A DNA stretch of 64,000 bases from Pomphorhynchus laevis (lineage: Eukaryota; Acanthocephala; Palaeacanthocephala; Echinorhynchida; Pomphorhynchidae), in the NCBI GenBank assembly GCA_012934845.2, contig WNNJ02003665.1, forward strand, positions 372,001 through 436,000, written 5' to 3'. The notes beneath the pieces are model-generated. The model did not search any database. It worked only from the letters and a program-made list of their open reading frames with translations, and was not told the DNA's origin. This document shows positions 44,801 to 54,930 of the stretch, piece after piece; the stretch's first letter is position 1; every line of letters begins with the position of its first letter. The position numbers were made by a program, and so were the translations under genes.

Positions 44801-45088
44801 GCAATTGTGTACTTATCTCCGTTTAATGCAATTTTCCATACATGTCCATTGAACGCGCAAGAATGGTGTGCTGTATTAAAACTAAGCTTTCCTGTCCTCT
44901 TGATCGATGAAACCTTGAAATATCTAAGCAGACACTTCTTGAAAAGCCAGTTAGAAGAAAAGAAAAATGTGGATATTGGCAAAATTGAAGAAAACAAATA
45001 CTCTTACGATTCATTCATTCAAGCTGGTATATTGGTGTTAGTGTGGGCTGTGTACTTTGGATTGTTAAAGGCATATCCCGTATTTTAA
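41834..45088 (+). CDS. SERCA-type P-type calcium ATPase
   Basis: A 1084-residue P2A ATPase, uninterrupted, that pumps cytosolic Ca2+ into the endoplasmic reticulum. Landmarks: actuator loop TGES (213-216); VAAIPEGLPAV in helix M4 (Glu356); phosphorylation site CSDKTGT (Asp398); nucleotide-binding KGAPE (Lys560); hinge TGDGVND (741-747); SSNIGEV in M5 (Asn808, Glu811); NLVTDGLPATALGFNPP in M6; SLSENQS in M8 (Glu962). All known Ca2+-ligand positions are kept. It is longer than the usual 994-1040 residues because of a longer N terminus, about 20 extra residues after SVSVLKHA (217-224) and a C-terminal tail that ends in one more hydrophobic segment (AGILVLVWAVYFGLL), the position of the eleventh helix of vertebrate SERCA2b. 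The start is the first ATG after the splice acceptor. AATAAA follows 33 bases after the stop. Confidence 0.96.
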   Translation: MSNFDAPGSDSSSPVQTWCKNQFLPWWSLTATQCIKHLFTDERKGLSEIEAKNRFQHIGPNELPQDDKKSLWTLFFEQFEDLLVRILLFAALFSFVLALSDSGWRLPVSGKDLHNFVEPVVILLILIFNALVSTWQERSAEGAIEALREYQSEVAKVWRHSDEDSVGRLRTLRGSCIVPGDIVDIAVGDRVPADIRVIEILSTTLWADQSLLTGESVSVLKHASPITCSSVTSNSGDLKTDDIYYVVNQDKTNLLFSGTTVVRGRCRGVVVATGMNTEIGKIRGEIVAKPDERTPLTVKLDEFSELLSKIILIICITVWLININHFSDPVHDGSWLKGAVYYFKIAVALAVAAIPEGLPAVITTCLALGTARMARKNAIVRTLPSVETLGCTSVICSDKTGTLTTNQMLASHMMLIDDSDGQYLPDVYRLSGTTYNPFGKITSLCGVECKGVDIGPAARELVNIAVLCNDANISLVKPGSASKSHYEKVGEATEAALIVLAEKINVDGIRDSTHDSSPMVCSDHIRNKYPRVLTLEFTRERKSMSVLVKYEGNRDTLLVKGAPEAVIDRCSHIYTKNGSIVPLNEQCKQNIHKWYKDNAALRCLAFAFVDVDASKLENLDIKDFAAVESNMTFIGIVGLLDPPRPEVIDAIRLCKRAGIQVKMITGDNQNTAEHIARCIGLMESYDEASFSSYTGAQFNSLNESEQLSIMQRAKVFARVEPAHKSKIIECLQKLNEISAMTGDGVNDAPALKRAEIGIAMGSGTAVAKSASDMVLADDNFSTIVAAVSEGRAIFNNMKQFIRYLISSNIGEVVCIFLTAALGLPEALIPVQLLWVNLVTDGLPATALGFNPPDADIMEKPPRRPSEPLITKWLLVRYTIIGMYVGIATVLSSCWWYVNSDRGPHISMHILRNHFSCSQVKPSSSDFEMCKAFLVTQNQAPMTMALSVLVTIEMLNALNSLSENQSLLVMPPWVNPWLVAACALSMLQHFAIVYLSPFNAIFHTCPLNAQEWCAVLKLSFPVLLIDETLKYLSRHFLKSQLEEKKNVDIGKIEENKYSYDSFIQAGILVLVWAVYFGLLKAYPVF

Positions 45089-45121
45089 TATGCGATATGT
45101 ATCTTCCGATATATTTGGTTG

Positions 45122-45127
45122 AATAAA
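45122..45127 (+). promoter_or_regulatory. Poly(A) signal of the calcium pump gene
   Basis: AATAAA lies 33 bases past the stop codon, followed by GTGTGTTTAATC-type GT-rich sequence typical of cleavage sites. Confidence 0.6.
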
Positions 45128-45239
45128 CGTGTGTTTAATCTTAATCAAAATTAGATAATTTGTTTTGTTTTTAATGTAAAAGACTTATTTTCACATTTAA
45201 CGTTTACGATACTGTTTTTTTCCATTTACTTTATTACCA

Positions 45240-46090
45240 TCGATCAGCTAACTCAGTCTACATATTTTATACTATGTAATAAAATAAAATAAAAGTAAAG
45301 GTAAATAATTATAAATAACAAATAATTATATAATTTTCTATACAATTAATATTTATATAACGATAAAAATTCAAAATAAAGTCAATTTTATGAATTGACT
45401 AATAAATAATTCAGAAAACGCTGATGATAAAGCGTCTTGTGGATAAATTTTATAGTTTATATTTATATAACGATAGAATTTATAATTAAAATTTAAAATA
45501 AAAATCAAATTTTAAGAATTGATTAATAAATAATACACGATGTAGTACCCTAGTTTAAAATTGTATTTATTGAAATTCAATTTTTATGAATTGATCAATA
45601 AATAATATACTACATATTAGACTCAAAATTAGAGGTCATCAACATGAACTATCGTGTTATCAGATTTCGACTCCTATTCCTCGACCCAACTTGTATCTGG
45701 GACAATATATGCTAACTGTGTATTTCCTTTGATTTAATCAACTGGTATAGTTTCTTATTCTAACACAGAGTATATTATTTACTAACTATCTATAAAATTG
45801 TTTTAAAACCCAAGCAGATCAGTTGCATCAATTAATATAATCAAATCAGTTAACTGAGTTTACGAATTTAAAGATTAATATTTTAATCTTAAGATTTACT
45901 ATAATTCAGATTTATATAAGGTAAAACTATAACACCCAATTTCTATGAACCGATTAATAGATAATATACAATATATTAGAACTTAGATTAAAGTTCATCA
46001 GGAGGAACTGATATGCTATAAGGTTCGGTCCCTATTCCTCAACTTAAAAATTCCAAATATATGCTGATGATGTATTTCCTTTGATTAAAT
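45240..46090 (-). repeat. Cluster of minus-oriented PLE tails
   Basis: At least three partial tails. About 45240-45430 has the terminal motif ATCAGCTAACTCAGTCTACA and the AT-rich body. About 45447-45800 has a duplicated body, the box GAGGTCATCAACATGAACTA and the coding-end complement. About 45835-46090 has terminus TCAGTTAACTGAGTTTACGA and box TTCATCAGGAGGAACTGATA. They lie just beyond the 3' end of the SERCA gene, antisense to it. Confidence 0.8.
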
Positions 46091-46229
46091 TTAATAATAT
46101 ATTATATATTAATATATAATAATATAATATTATTACTAATAATATATTATTTTTATATTCTTATGACTTATATATTTTGCAATTTTCTGTTTATATATTT
46201 TACAATTTTATATTTTACCATTTTCAATG

Positions 46230-46350
46230 TTAATGGTATTTTAATTTTAATGCTGGTTATAGCAGGAACTATTGAAATATTGGACTTTTAAATAAAGGAA
46301 ATTATTTTTTTCGTTCCTTTAAAACTACCTGATTATTTTTTCAGGGAAGC
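46230..46350 (+). repeat. Worn foldback arm
   Basis: GCTGGTTATAGCAGGAACTATTGAAATATTGG fits the tip pattern (stem ATAG/CTAT, then GAAATAT) of the foldback at 9183-9366, without the opposite arm. Confidence 0.45.
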
Positions 46351-46459
46351 GAAACACGACTCTTACGGCATACTCGTATTTTAAAAGCCAACGAATTAAA
46401 ATATTTTAATAAATATAATATATGTTTGGTTCAGAATATTAATATTTATTATTATAACA

Positions 46460-48170
46460 AACAGTAGCAAATGAGCTACAAGCTCGTGTCGCTTACAAAA
46501 CATGATAAAATAAAAAATAAAAAACATCAACAAAAAATTCAATCAAATAGTAGTCGCAAATTCCTTCTCTCGGCTTCGATGGCTTTCTTGATAGCATCAC
46601 TAGATATACTACTAGAGATATCAAGGCACTTTAGTGCATTCCACTCGTTAATTACCCTGGTTGCAAATCGATGGTGAATAGAAATTTTTTTAGTTGGCTT
46701 TATTAATTTCCACACATGCCCACAAGTTTCTCGTCTATAATTCACGGATAATAAGCTAGAGAGACCACCAAAGCTATCGAAAACAATTTTGACTGCAGTT
46801 GATAAATCAATGGCCGATCTGCGGTATTTTAATGTGCCAACACGTAGAGATGTCAAACGTTCAGCATATCTCAAATTGGAGAAATTCGGAATTATTCGTG
46901 ACCCTTTACGTAACAAGTTCTCAATGTCACGGGATACCCTTAAAGTCTGTGGATAAGTTACAGGTAAACCGTATTCAAGGATGGTAGAATATAAGAGCAA
47001 AATAGTCGCTTGAACATTGATGGACTTATCCGATAAAAAAAAGAAAAACATCCATAAAATACGATAGCCTCGATTACAAATATATCTAGTGTTGACATTA
47101 GTTTTTAAACTACTGGTCATCATCACACCAAGATCCTTGAATTCACCCACTCGCATATCTGAATCGAACCTATCTGATACGATGAGTTTAGTGAAGAACC
47201 AATGGGCATATGCGCACATTTAGAGGGGTTAATCCAAACCATTTTCCGCTGACCATTTTTCTAGACATGTCAGATCATCTTGAAGGATCTTAATGTCCCT
47301 TCCGTATCTAATAGGCCGTCATACCTTAACATCGTCAGCATACATTACGACATCAGAACGAATTACAGATTGGAGATTATTGATATAGACAATAAAAAGA
47401 AGTGGGGAGATAACAGCACCCTGTGGAACACCAGAATGAATAGCGAATGAGGTGGACATATCTGCACATGCACGTACTTTGAAAGAGCGTTAACTTAAGT
47501 AATTTGCAATCCAGGCGACATACATAGGACAAACACTAAGTGACATTAATTTGTGAATGAGGCGATCATGCGGAACTGAATCAAAAGCATGAGAGAAATC
47601 TACAAAAAGTACATCAGATTGAACTCGTTCATCTAATGAAGACTGCCATGAGTTGAAGAAACCAAAAGATTACTTATTGTTGATCTATTTGGTCTAAAAC
47701 CGTGTTGTGAGTCAGTGAGTTTACTGTTGCTTTCCAAATCAGAAGATATGCTTTTGACTATTAGCTTTTCAAGCAACTTACAAATAATTCATGTCAAGGC
47801 TACTGGGTGATAGTTCTTACACACTTGTCGATTTCCCATTTTATACACTGGAACTACAATGGACTCCTTCCAACGCGAAGGAATTCGAGATTGGAGAATA
47901 AGAAACTGAAACATACGGAAAACATATGAATATATTTGAGGAGCAACTTTATTAAAAAGAATTTAGGGAAGACCATCCGGACCGGCAGCGATGTTCGGCT
48001 TTAATTTACAGAGAAGCTTTAAAACATCTTCAGCACAAAACGACAGATTAGATCGGTCGAATGCATCTGAACCCTTTTCTGATTCAGAACTACACAATGT
48101 CCGCGAAGAGCAAAACATCGATGAGAACACCTATGAGAATATGAATAGTTTACAAATAAATTTTAAAAGA
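46460..48170 (-). mobile_element. CR1-like LINE, 5'-truncated
   Basis: Minus-strand ORF2 from the start of the RT to the end. Near 48150-47950: DVLKLLCKLKPNIAAGPDGL. Near 47900-47640: SRIPSRWKESIVVPVYKMGN, GFRPNRSTINNLL. Near 47640-47330: VLFVDFSHAFDSVPHDRLIH (motif A), HSGVPQGAVISPLLFIVYIN, VVMYADDVKVW. A last open part of 226 codons (47219-46539) ends KPTKKISIHHRFATRVINEW. A handful of breaks separates these pieces. It resembles, but is not identical to, the plus-strand LINE at 49345-53480. Confidence 0.85.
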
Positions 48171-48224
48171 ACCTATGTAAAGTGATAATTAAACATCTAT
48201 TTGAACATATTCATTTAAGATTTC

Positions 48225-48375
48225 GTTAAATATTAACATTTTGCAGGCAAATATATATTGTTTTATTCATTCTGGTATTTCGATAGTTGCTATATCAGCG
48301 AAAACATACCAGATTTGTTTTTCTGCAGGCATTGACAGATTGATCGAAATATCGAAGATTGCTTTCATAGTCTAA
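48225..48375. repeat. Inverted-repeat remnant
   Basis: CTGGTATTTCGATAGTTGCTATATCAGCG is followed by ACATACCAG, and GATCGAAATATCGAAG by a second arm; this is a decayed foldback tip of the same general type as at 9.2 kb. Confidence 0.4.
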
Positions 48376-48589
48376 TAGTTATTAAAATTATATTGAGATT
48401 TTATGGCCATACTAATCTGGTAGTTTCAAATCGAGCTAATGTTCATAAAATTAAATATTGTATCGTTCCAACAGAAAATATATATTATTATTTAACACAA
48501 GTTATTAGCAGCAAATGGCTATTTTAACTGTTCACAAAAAAAAAGCATTAATTTACAGAAAAGAAAAAATCAATGACTAAAATAACTTG

Positions 48590-48990
48590 AAACGTCCACA
48601 CCAGTATTTAATAGCCCATGTCGAATCTTTTGCTTGAAGCTGCAGTAACTGGATGCATATGCAATTTCTTTAGGCAGCGCATTCCATACATTTAAGGACC
48701 GATATGAAAGTCGCACCACGCTTTAGACTTTGCCATGTGGTAATTTATATAGTGATAAAGGATGATATCTACGAGCTGAAGAAATAATCTTCACATAGTG
48801 AGAAGGAAATCCCTTGGCAGAATAAATCATCTGCCACGTCGCAATGAGGTCTAGGTAAATCAACTTTTGACGCATTAAAAGTAGCTGTAAGATAAGCGGT
48901 CTACGTATGATTACGCGGATTAAAAACACAACCTGGAGCCTCTTCGAAGCACTTACTCAAATGATGCCTTACAATATTCAACGCGTGGGC
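48590..48990 (-). mobile_element. LINE ORF2 C-terminal fragment
   Basis: Minus frame: LILQLLLMRQKLIYLDLIAT, SARRYHPLSLYKLPHGKV, then after one stop VVRLSYRSLNVWNALPKEIA and SSYCSFKQKIRHGLL. It is a third CR1-like lineage in the window, only the 3' end. Confidence 0.7.
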
Positions 48991-49344
48991 GAACCATTTA
49001 TAAATTTGTATTAATTAATATGTATTTTTATTAATTAAATATACATGTATATTGATTTATATTTATTAAATTAATAATTTAATTAATTATATATTATAAT
49101 ATAAATAATATTTATATTATTTAATTATTTATAATATTTATATTAATATTATAAATAATATTAATGGGAAATAATTTTAATCCAGTAGTTTTAATCCGTT
49201 TAATTTTATTTAAAATTAAATAATTTTAATTTTTAACAAATTTTCTTTTTTAAATTACACTAATTAAAAAGGATTTTTTAAATATATTAACTTTTTAAAT
49301 AAATTTTAGGTTTCATCTATATTATTTCATCCACGTTAAAATTG
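48991..49344. other. Extremely AT-rich stretch
   Basis: Alternating TTAATTAAT and ATATTTATA words; no gene or named element. It lies directly in front of the next LINE. Confidence 0.5.
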
Positions 49345-50185
49345 TCTTGGTTATTAAAATTCTTACAAACTTAAACACACAAAGAACGATTCCAGAAGAA
49401 CATAAAAAACCTAAAAAGCCTATAGAAGAACATAATCCAGAAGAACCTAAACCTAAAGGACCTAAAGAACCTAAACCTAGAAGACACACAAACAAGAACA
49501 CTATTATGAAGAACAAGAAGGTTAAATCTACCAGTTATCAAGTACAGTGTAACTTATGATTGTCGACGCTGGTCGACTATTACAATCGCTACTGATTTAA
49601 ATGATAATTCTAGTGGGTCATTTATGTGTGGATTTTGCGCTTCCCTGCACATTCAATCACTAGAAGAGGAAATAAGTGTTTTAAGAAAATCAATCTAAAA
49701 TATAGATCATTGCCAGTGCAACATGAATTCCAAAGATGCATTAACAAATACATTCAATAACAGCACTCCTGTTTTATCAAATTCAACTGTGCATTCTAGT
49801 GGGTCAATTGTAAATGTTCACAACAAGATACTCGAAGTAAGCGATTGCATAATGGATCAGTGTACAACAGGGAATGTGATATTGCAAAATTCCACTAGCA
49901 ATCATCATATCAATCAAATATCCAATATTACCCCACAAACTCACTCCACGGGTATGGAAGAATATCAACGGACGTCATTTTCGAAGTTCATCCAGTATTG
50001 GTCAACAAAATTTGCAACTTGATTCCAAACTTGGTGGACCCAACTGTAAAGATCATTCTGGGAATATTAATTCAATGTCTAAATCGTCAGTGATGGTTGC
50101 AAATGTCGGATAATTTTCCGTACATAAAACAGGAAACGGCCAGAATAAAGAACCATTAACACAAACGCTAGATATTAATGCACGA

Positions 50186-50647
50186 ATGCGTGGCGAAAAC
50201 CGAGGTCGGTGCGTAATCTTTGCTAATATACCAGAATCTAACTCTTCGGAGCCGCAGCTACGTATTGATCATGACGTGAGTAGAGTTCGGGAAGTATTAT
50301 CAAAAATATTTACTTCAGGTGAGGAATCTATAGCCTCATCTCTTCTAGTGAAATCATTGTTCAGGTTAGGTAAGAAAAATGAAGAACGTCCACGCTTATT
50401 GAAAGTGGTATGTAAATCGTCCGACAATGTTAACGAGATCTTACGCAGAGGGTATAAATTAAAAGGTCAAACTACTAAAATCTTTAAGGATCTCAGCATT
50501 CAGGATCGTAAGATGCTACATCAAGCTTGGGAAGAGCTAAACACCAGGAATGCTTATGGTGAAAAGGACTTGACAATAAGAAATTTTCGTGTGGTTCGGA
50601 GAAAGCCATTTGTACGTTGGAATCCAATAGGTCCGTTAATTGCTTAG
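50186..50647 (+). CDS. LINE ORF1, C-terminal part
   Basis: 153 codons: GRCVIFANIPESNSSEPQLR, IDHDVSRVREVLSKIF, SLFRLGKKNEERPRLLKVVC, IFKDLSIQDRKMLHQAWEEL, LTIRNFRVVRRKPFVRW. This is the RNA-binding (RRM-like plus C-terminal) domain common to flatworm and other CR1 ORF1 proteins. The N-terminal half lies upstream in other frames. Confidence 0.8.
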   Translation: MRGENRGRCVIFANIPESNSSEPQLRIDHDVSRVREVLSKIFTSGEESIASSLLVKSLFRLGKKNEERPRLLKVVCKSSDNVNEILRRGYKLKGQTTKIFKDLSIQDRKMLHQAWEELNTRNAYGEKDLTIRNFRVVRRKPFVRWNPIGPLIA

Positions 50648-50770
50648 GTATTGATCCATCCTCGTTAGATATATTTCCTACTGGACTATCTATAAACTCA
50701 AGAACCAGTAAATGTTCAACTCCAATTATTAACGTCGCTTATACAAATATTCTTAGTATAGTATCGAAGA

Positions 50771-51364
50771 TTGACGAATTTCGGAACAGATTTTTTACAT
50801 AAACCTCAAATAATTGCAATTACCGAAACTTGGCTCCATCATGATATTGCTGATAGTATGGTAGCTGTGGATGGGTATTCTATCATCAGGGTTGATCGTA
50901 AAGTACGACGAGGAGGTGGTGTTGCACTTTATGTCGATCAATATATTGGTGTTGACGATTTTGAGTGTTATACTAACACATATGGTACTTGTGAACTGAT
51001 GGTGGCGAGTCTATCCCATGCAAGAAATAAAGTTGCTATTGCACTATGTTATAGATCTCCATGTAGCTTCGTTCTCACTCAGGAATTCTCAGATATTTTG
51101 ACAAAGGCAGCGATGGGTGACCGGTTCTTCTGTTTAGGAGACTTCAATATTTCCAGCATCGATATGGATGATCATCATTCAGGAATAAGCTCTTCTATTA
51201 AACTAGATCATGACTTGTGGAATTTTCTGTTAGATCCCCTACTTCTTGTTCAGCATGTATCATCCCCAACTAGGATTATGAATGATCAAAGTTCTTTGTT
51301 GGATTTAATTTTGTCTAAATCATTAACAGATGTGCATGACATTATGCATGAAGCACCCATATGA
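50771..51364 (+). CDS. LINE endonuclease domain
   Basis: APE-type endonuclease that nicks target DNA: IIAITETWLHHDIADS (catalytic Glu), GGGVALYVDQYIGVDDF, ALCYRSPCSF, RFFCLGDFNISSID (Asp and Asn), SLLDLILSKS. The frame ends HEAPI-stop, and the next codons read VSDHCVL, the last catalytic SDH box, so one nonsense codon splits the domain. The linker (NPPWFNRELKSELRRRNRLF) follows at 51560-51778. Confidence 0.85.
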   Translation: MTNFGTDFLHKPQIIAITETWLHHDIADSMVAVDGYSIIRVDRKVRRGGGVALYVDQYIGVDDFECYTNTYGTCELMVASLSHARNKVAIALCYRSPCSFVLTQEFSDILTKAAMGDRFFCLGDFNISSIDMDDHHSGISSSIKLDHDLWNFLLDPLLLVQHVSSPTRIMNDQSSLLDLILSKSLTDVHDIMHEAPI

Positions 51365-52120
51365 GTTAGTGATCATTGTGTATTGCTTTTTCACTTATCA
51401 GGGATTTCAAATAATATTATTGACGAAGTCGAAACTAAAATCTTCAAGCATTGTTGGTATCGTGCGGATCAGTGTAAAATTCTTCAAGCAGCATCGACTA
51501 TGAACTTTGTAGGCGCTAGCGACGATCTTTAAGATTGTTGGAAGGTTTTCCGTTCAGCAATGTGTGAAATAATAGAAAAATACGTTCTTACCAAGATCGT
51601 ACATAAAAATAAAAAAGTGAATCCTCCATGGTTTAATCGAGAACTTAAATCAGAACTAAGACGAAGAAACCGTCTGTTTAAATTAAGCTGCAAAGACAAT
51701 ACTTATCAACAGGAATACGTCAATTGTCGTAACGTTTTCGAAAAGCTTAAAAAACGCAAAAATTTAACTACGAAATGACAATAGCTGCGAACTTTCATAC
51801 TGCAGCAAAACGATTTTGGGCTCACATACGTAGAAATAGGACAATTCCTCCTGCGATTTCGTCTCTTCGTATTAATAATAACTTTATCACATCGCCTCAA
51901 GCTGTAGACGACACGTTTGCGTCGACTTTTCAAATCGTAACTAATAACACAAACTAACCGGCAATCTCGTCTAAGCCATTCACGAAGTTATTTTGATGTT
52001 ACTACCGAGGAGGTTTATAGTGAGTTAAATTCTTTACGACATTCATCACCTGATCTGGATGGATTACATCACCAGATACTAAGGATATTATCTACATTTA
52101 TTGCTTCACCGTTAGCTTAT

Positions 52121-53371
52121 TTGTTTCAACTATCACTAGCTAAGTCAATTCTACCGTTAGATTGGAAAATCGCCACTGTAGTGCCAGTCCACAAAAAAGG
52201 AGATCGTCACAATCCTGAAAATTATAGAGCAATAAGCCTTACAAGTGTCGTATGTAAGACGTTAGAGCGCATATTGCATCGGCGATTACTATCCTATCTT
52301 GAATCATTGAACTTGTTAGATAATTCGCAACATGGTTTTCGTCCTGGACGTTCTTGCATGTTTAATCTTTTATGTGCACGCGAAACATGGGTTGATGCAG
52401 TTGCGCGGGGTAATGCTGTTGATGTCGTGTATTTCGACTTCAGTCGGGCCTTTGATAGGGTTCCACATAATATGTTGATTGAGGCTCTTGCAGATTACGG
52501 AATTGAAATTCCTATTATTCGATGGATTCACGCTTTCCTATCTGATCGTTCTTTCAGAGTTCGAGTTGGAAATTGTCTATCTAGACCGTCAAATTTATCA
52601 ATGGGTGTTCCTCAGGGATCGGTGTTGGGTCCATTATTATTCGTCATATTTCTGAATAGTTTGCTACGCTCTCTAAAATGTAAAAAATTAGCATTCGCGG
52701 ATGATCTTAAAATATGGAATGTCATAACATGCCATGCCGATATGCAACACTTACAGGATGACATAAATATGGTTAATAGGTTGAGCGAACTGACTGGAAT
52801 CATGATTAACATTACTAAATGTGTCCACCTCAGATTTGGTAGTAGTGATTTACCAAATGATTATTCTGTTTGCGGTGAGATTATTCCCACGAATTCGTAT
52901 ACAAAGGATCTTGGGATAATTGTTCAGAATTCGTTTATAACCGACCTCAATACTGAAAATATATGCAACACGTCGAGGAAAAGTATTTACATGATCAAAA
53001 ATACCTTTAGTTCGCTTCCACCGTCTCAGTTCTCACTATTATATAAGGCGTTGATCAGACCAATCGTTGATTATGCTTCCTTGGCGATTTTTCTTTCTAC
53101 GTGTGGTGAAATAAACCGATTAGAAAACATTCTTCGCCGATTTCCCAAGCTATGTTATGGTCTTCAGAACATTGCCTACTGTGATATACTAAGCCAACTA
53201 AATATTACTTCAGTTTACACGAGATATGTGTACAATGATTTATTACAGTTATGGCGAATGATCCATGTCTTTCCTGGTTATACGTCGGAATCCCTTATTC
53301 TAAATGATCGCCCGAGCCACAGAGGACACTCTTTATCAGTTGTTGTTCAATCACACTGGAAATGTCATTGA
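52121..53371 (+). CDS. LINE reverse transcriptase
   Basis: 416 codons covering the RT: LDWKIATVVPVHKKGDRHNP, ENYRAISLTSVVCKTLERIL, HGFRPGRSCMFNLL, VVYFDFSRAFDRVPHNMLIE (motif A), SMGVPQGSVLGPLLFVIFLN, KLAFADDLKIWNV (FADD catalytic box), then the thumb and a C-terminal region ending SVVVQSHWKC. The start of the RT (PDLDGLHHQILRILS) is upstream in another frame. All catalytic aspartates are present. Confidence 0.88.
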   Translation: MFQLSLAKSILPLDWKIATVVPVHKKGDRHNPENYRAISLTSVVCKTLERILHRRLLSYLESLNLLDNSQHGFRPGRSCMFNLLCARETWVDAVARGNAVDVVYFDFSRAFDRVPHNMLIEALADYGIEIPIIRWIHAFLSDRSFRVRVGNCLSRPSNLSMGVPQGSVLGPLLFVIFLNSLLRSLKCKKLAFADDLKIWNVITCHADMQHLQDDINMVNRLSELTGIMINITKCVHLRFGSSDLPNDYSVCGEIIPTNSYTKDLGIIVQNSFITDLNTENICNTSRKSIYMIKNTFSSLPPSQFSLLYKALIRPIVDYASLAIFLSTCGEINRLENILRRFPKLCYGLQNIAYCDILSQLNITSVYTRYVYNDLLQLWRMIHVFPGYTSESLILNDRPSHRGHSLSVVVQSHWKCH

Positions 53372-53480
53372 TACTTGCGATTATCTCACATAGCTGTAAA
53401 CCTATGGAACCGATTGCCGAATTTGATTGTGGATAAAAAAGAAGATTCTTTGCAGGAAATATATAACTATATGTGACAAT

Positions 53481-53754
53481 TTATTATTGCTGAACTGCTT
53501 TTTTTCTTTCTTTTTTTCCTTTTCTTAATATCGTGATCAGACAAAATAACTCTTTTATGTGTCAAAATCTTATAATAATATATCATTTTTAGTTAGTATT
53601 AATTTAAATTTTATTTTGTTAAATGTAAATAATTGTTATATTAGAATATGCATAATAAAAATTATTAATACAAATAATTAAGCATGAAGTTTAAAATTTG
53701 GATAAATGTAAAAGTATTATGTAAGTTATGTATTAAAAATAGTGTTACATTTGA
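53481..53754. other. LINE 3' flank
   Basis: A pyrimidine run (TTTTTCTTTCTTTTTTTCCT) near 53500, then AT-rich sequence up to the Josephin gene. No gene. Confidence 0.4.
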
Positions 53755-54309
53755 CTATTTCATTTTTACTACCAGAAATAACTTCAAATCTCGAGATTTC
53801 GATAAATCCTGTAAAAATGAAATTAAATGTTCATTTGTTCCCAGTTCTTTAGGGCTTGATAGCTTTGAATCGAGATTGTACCATTTATCACCTATCTTTT
53901 TTACTGCGAGCCAATGCCGAAATCCAGTTAGTCTTAAATACGTATTCTTTACGCTGTTAAGTAATACGGATGAAGATGTACCAATGCTTGTCACGTTTGC
54001 TAGCAGACCAACTAGGTTATTGCTATCGACATCTAATTCTGAAAACGCCTTTCGTTGATCAAACCAGCGCAATTCAAGGTTTTGTCTCTGAAAAGCGCAT
54101 TCGATAACGTTGACATCATAGTTACCTAATCCTAATACACTTTTATGAGGGTTAAGCCATCTCGATGAATCACATAAGTCTATTGATATATCGTCAAGAG
54201 TTTTATGAGTAATTGCTGAGCATTGTAAGATGTTATTGATTGCGTGCTTAGCACACATTTGCTTACTCTGCCGTTCAAAATAAATATCTGGCGTTAACGA
54301 ATCGTTCAT
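53755..54309 (-). CDS. JOSD2: Josephin-domain deubiquitinase (JOSD1/JOSD2 type)
   Basis: A 184-residue single-domain cysteine protease that removes ubiquitin in the cytosol. The catalytic Cys19 lies in ERQSKQMCAKHAINNILQ, the His132 in FRHWLAVKKIG, and Asn145/Asp147 in WYNLDSKL. HKSVLGLGNYDVNVIECAFQ (55-74) and the WFDQRKAF segment follow the JOSD1/2 pattern. The length equals that of JOSD2 (188 in human), without the UIM and polyQ tail of ataxin-3. The ATG is preceded by GTTGTTGATTTGCAG, a clear splice acceptor, so a 5'UTR intron is likely. A long antisense frame is a shadow. The symbol is by family; orthology to JOSD1 or JOSD2 is not resolved. Confidence 0.92.
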   Translation of the reverse strand: MNDSLTPDIYFERQSKQMCAKHAINNILQCSAITHKTLDDISIDLCDSSRWLNPHKSVLGLGNYDVNVIECAFQRQNLELRWFDQRKAFSELDVDSNNLVGLLANVTSIGTSSSVLLNSVKNTYLRLTGFRHWLAVKKIGDKWYNLDSKLSSPKELGTNEHLISFLQDLSKSRDLKLFLVVKMK

Positions 54310-54373
54310 GATATATGATCATCAAAAGTCTGCAAATCAACAACAATTTAAAAACTTTTTGTATTCCTATAAT

Positions 54374-54760
54374 CAAGCCATTAGCGTTCCTTAAAATTCA
54401 ACAAATTAGATATTTTTGTAGTTGGGCTCTTGTACTAAATAATTCCGCAAATAAATGTTATTCATATATCAATTATAATTTATATAATTGTATAAATTAT
54501 ATAAGCTTTAAAAAATTACATATTTAATGTAAAAATCATACTTTATATAAAATGATAAAGAAATGTATTTTTATAAAATCTAGAACATCCTTGAATTGAA
54601 TGACAACTGCTGGTTATTTTTTCTTAATTTTATCGAATTCAATAAATTTTTTATTCTTACGAAGCCGTTAGCGTTCCTTAAAATTCAACAAATTCGATAT
54701 CTTTGTATTATGACTCCTTTAAATTAAGTGGATTATAATTCTACGAGTAAATGTTATTCG
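54374..54760 (+). repeat. Direct repeat of about 95 bp upstream of the Josephin gene
   Basis: CATTAGCGTTCCTTAAAATT to AAATGTTATTCATATA (54374-54469) is repeated at about 54662-54767 as CGTTAGCGTTCCTTAAAATT to AAATGTTATTCGTATA. It lies in the likely promoter/5'UTR side of the gene. Its function is unknown. Confidence 0.7.
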
Positions 54761-54930
54761 TATATAGCGGATATATCAATATTGTATAGGGCATTTAAAC
54801 ATCGAGCGACAATATTTTAAGAATTATTATTCTTAAGAATTATTAATTTAAAAATTATTATTAACAAATTATCGAATATTGCGATAATCTCAATTTTAAA
54901 TAGTTGATACTGATCCATTATTGATAAAGA

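Larger units (their letters stand above)
49345..53480 (+). mobile_element. CR1-type LINE, nearly full length
   Basis: It contains ORF1 (about 49360-50647), an apurinic-type endonuclease (50771-51400), a linker, RT (about 51960-53371) and a C-terminal end (LWNRLPNLIVDKKEDS, to about 53475). The order and the PHD-like ORF1 start (FMCGFCASLHIQSLEEEIS, near 49620-49680) are those of CR1. The first 200 bp encode a Lys/Pro/Glu-rich stretch with a repeated CCTAAA word. About six breaks in the coding sequence show a dead copy, but it is the most complete LINE in the window. Confidence 0.88.

Noticed and set aside
41955-45014. Several short frames on both strands within the calcium pump gene
   Set aside because: They are shadows of the 1084-codon SERCA frame.
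53684-54058. 124-codon plus frame opposite the Josephin gene
   Set aside because: It is the antisense shadow of the Josephin frame, which has all catalytic residues.
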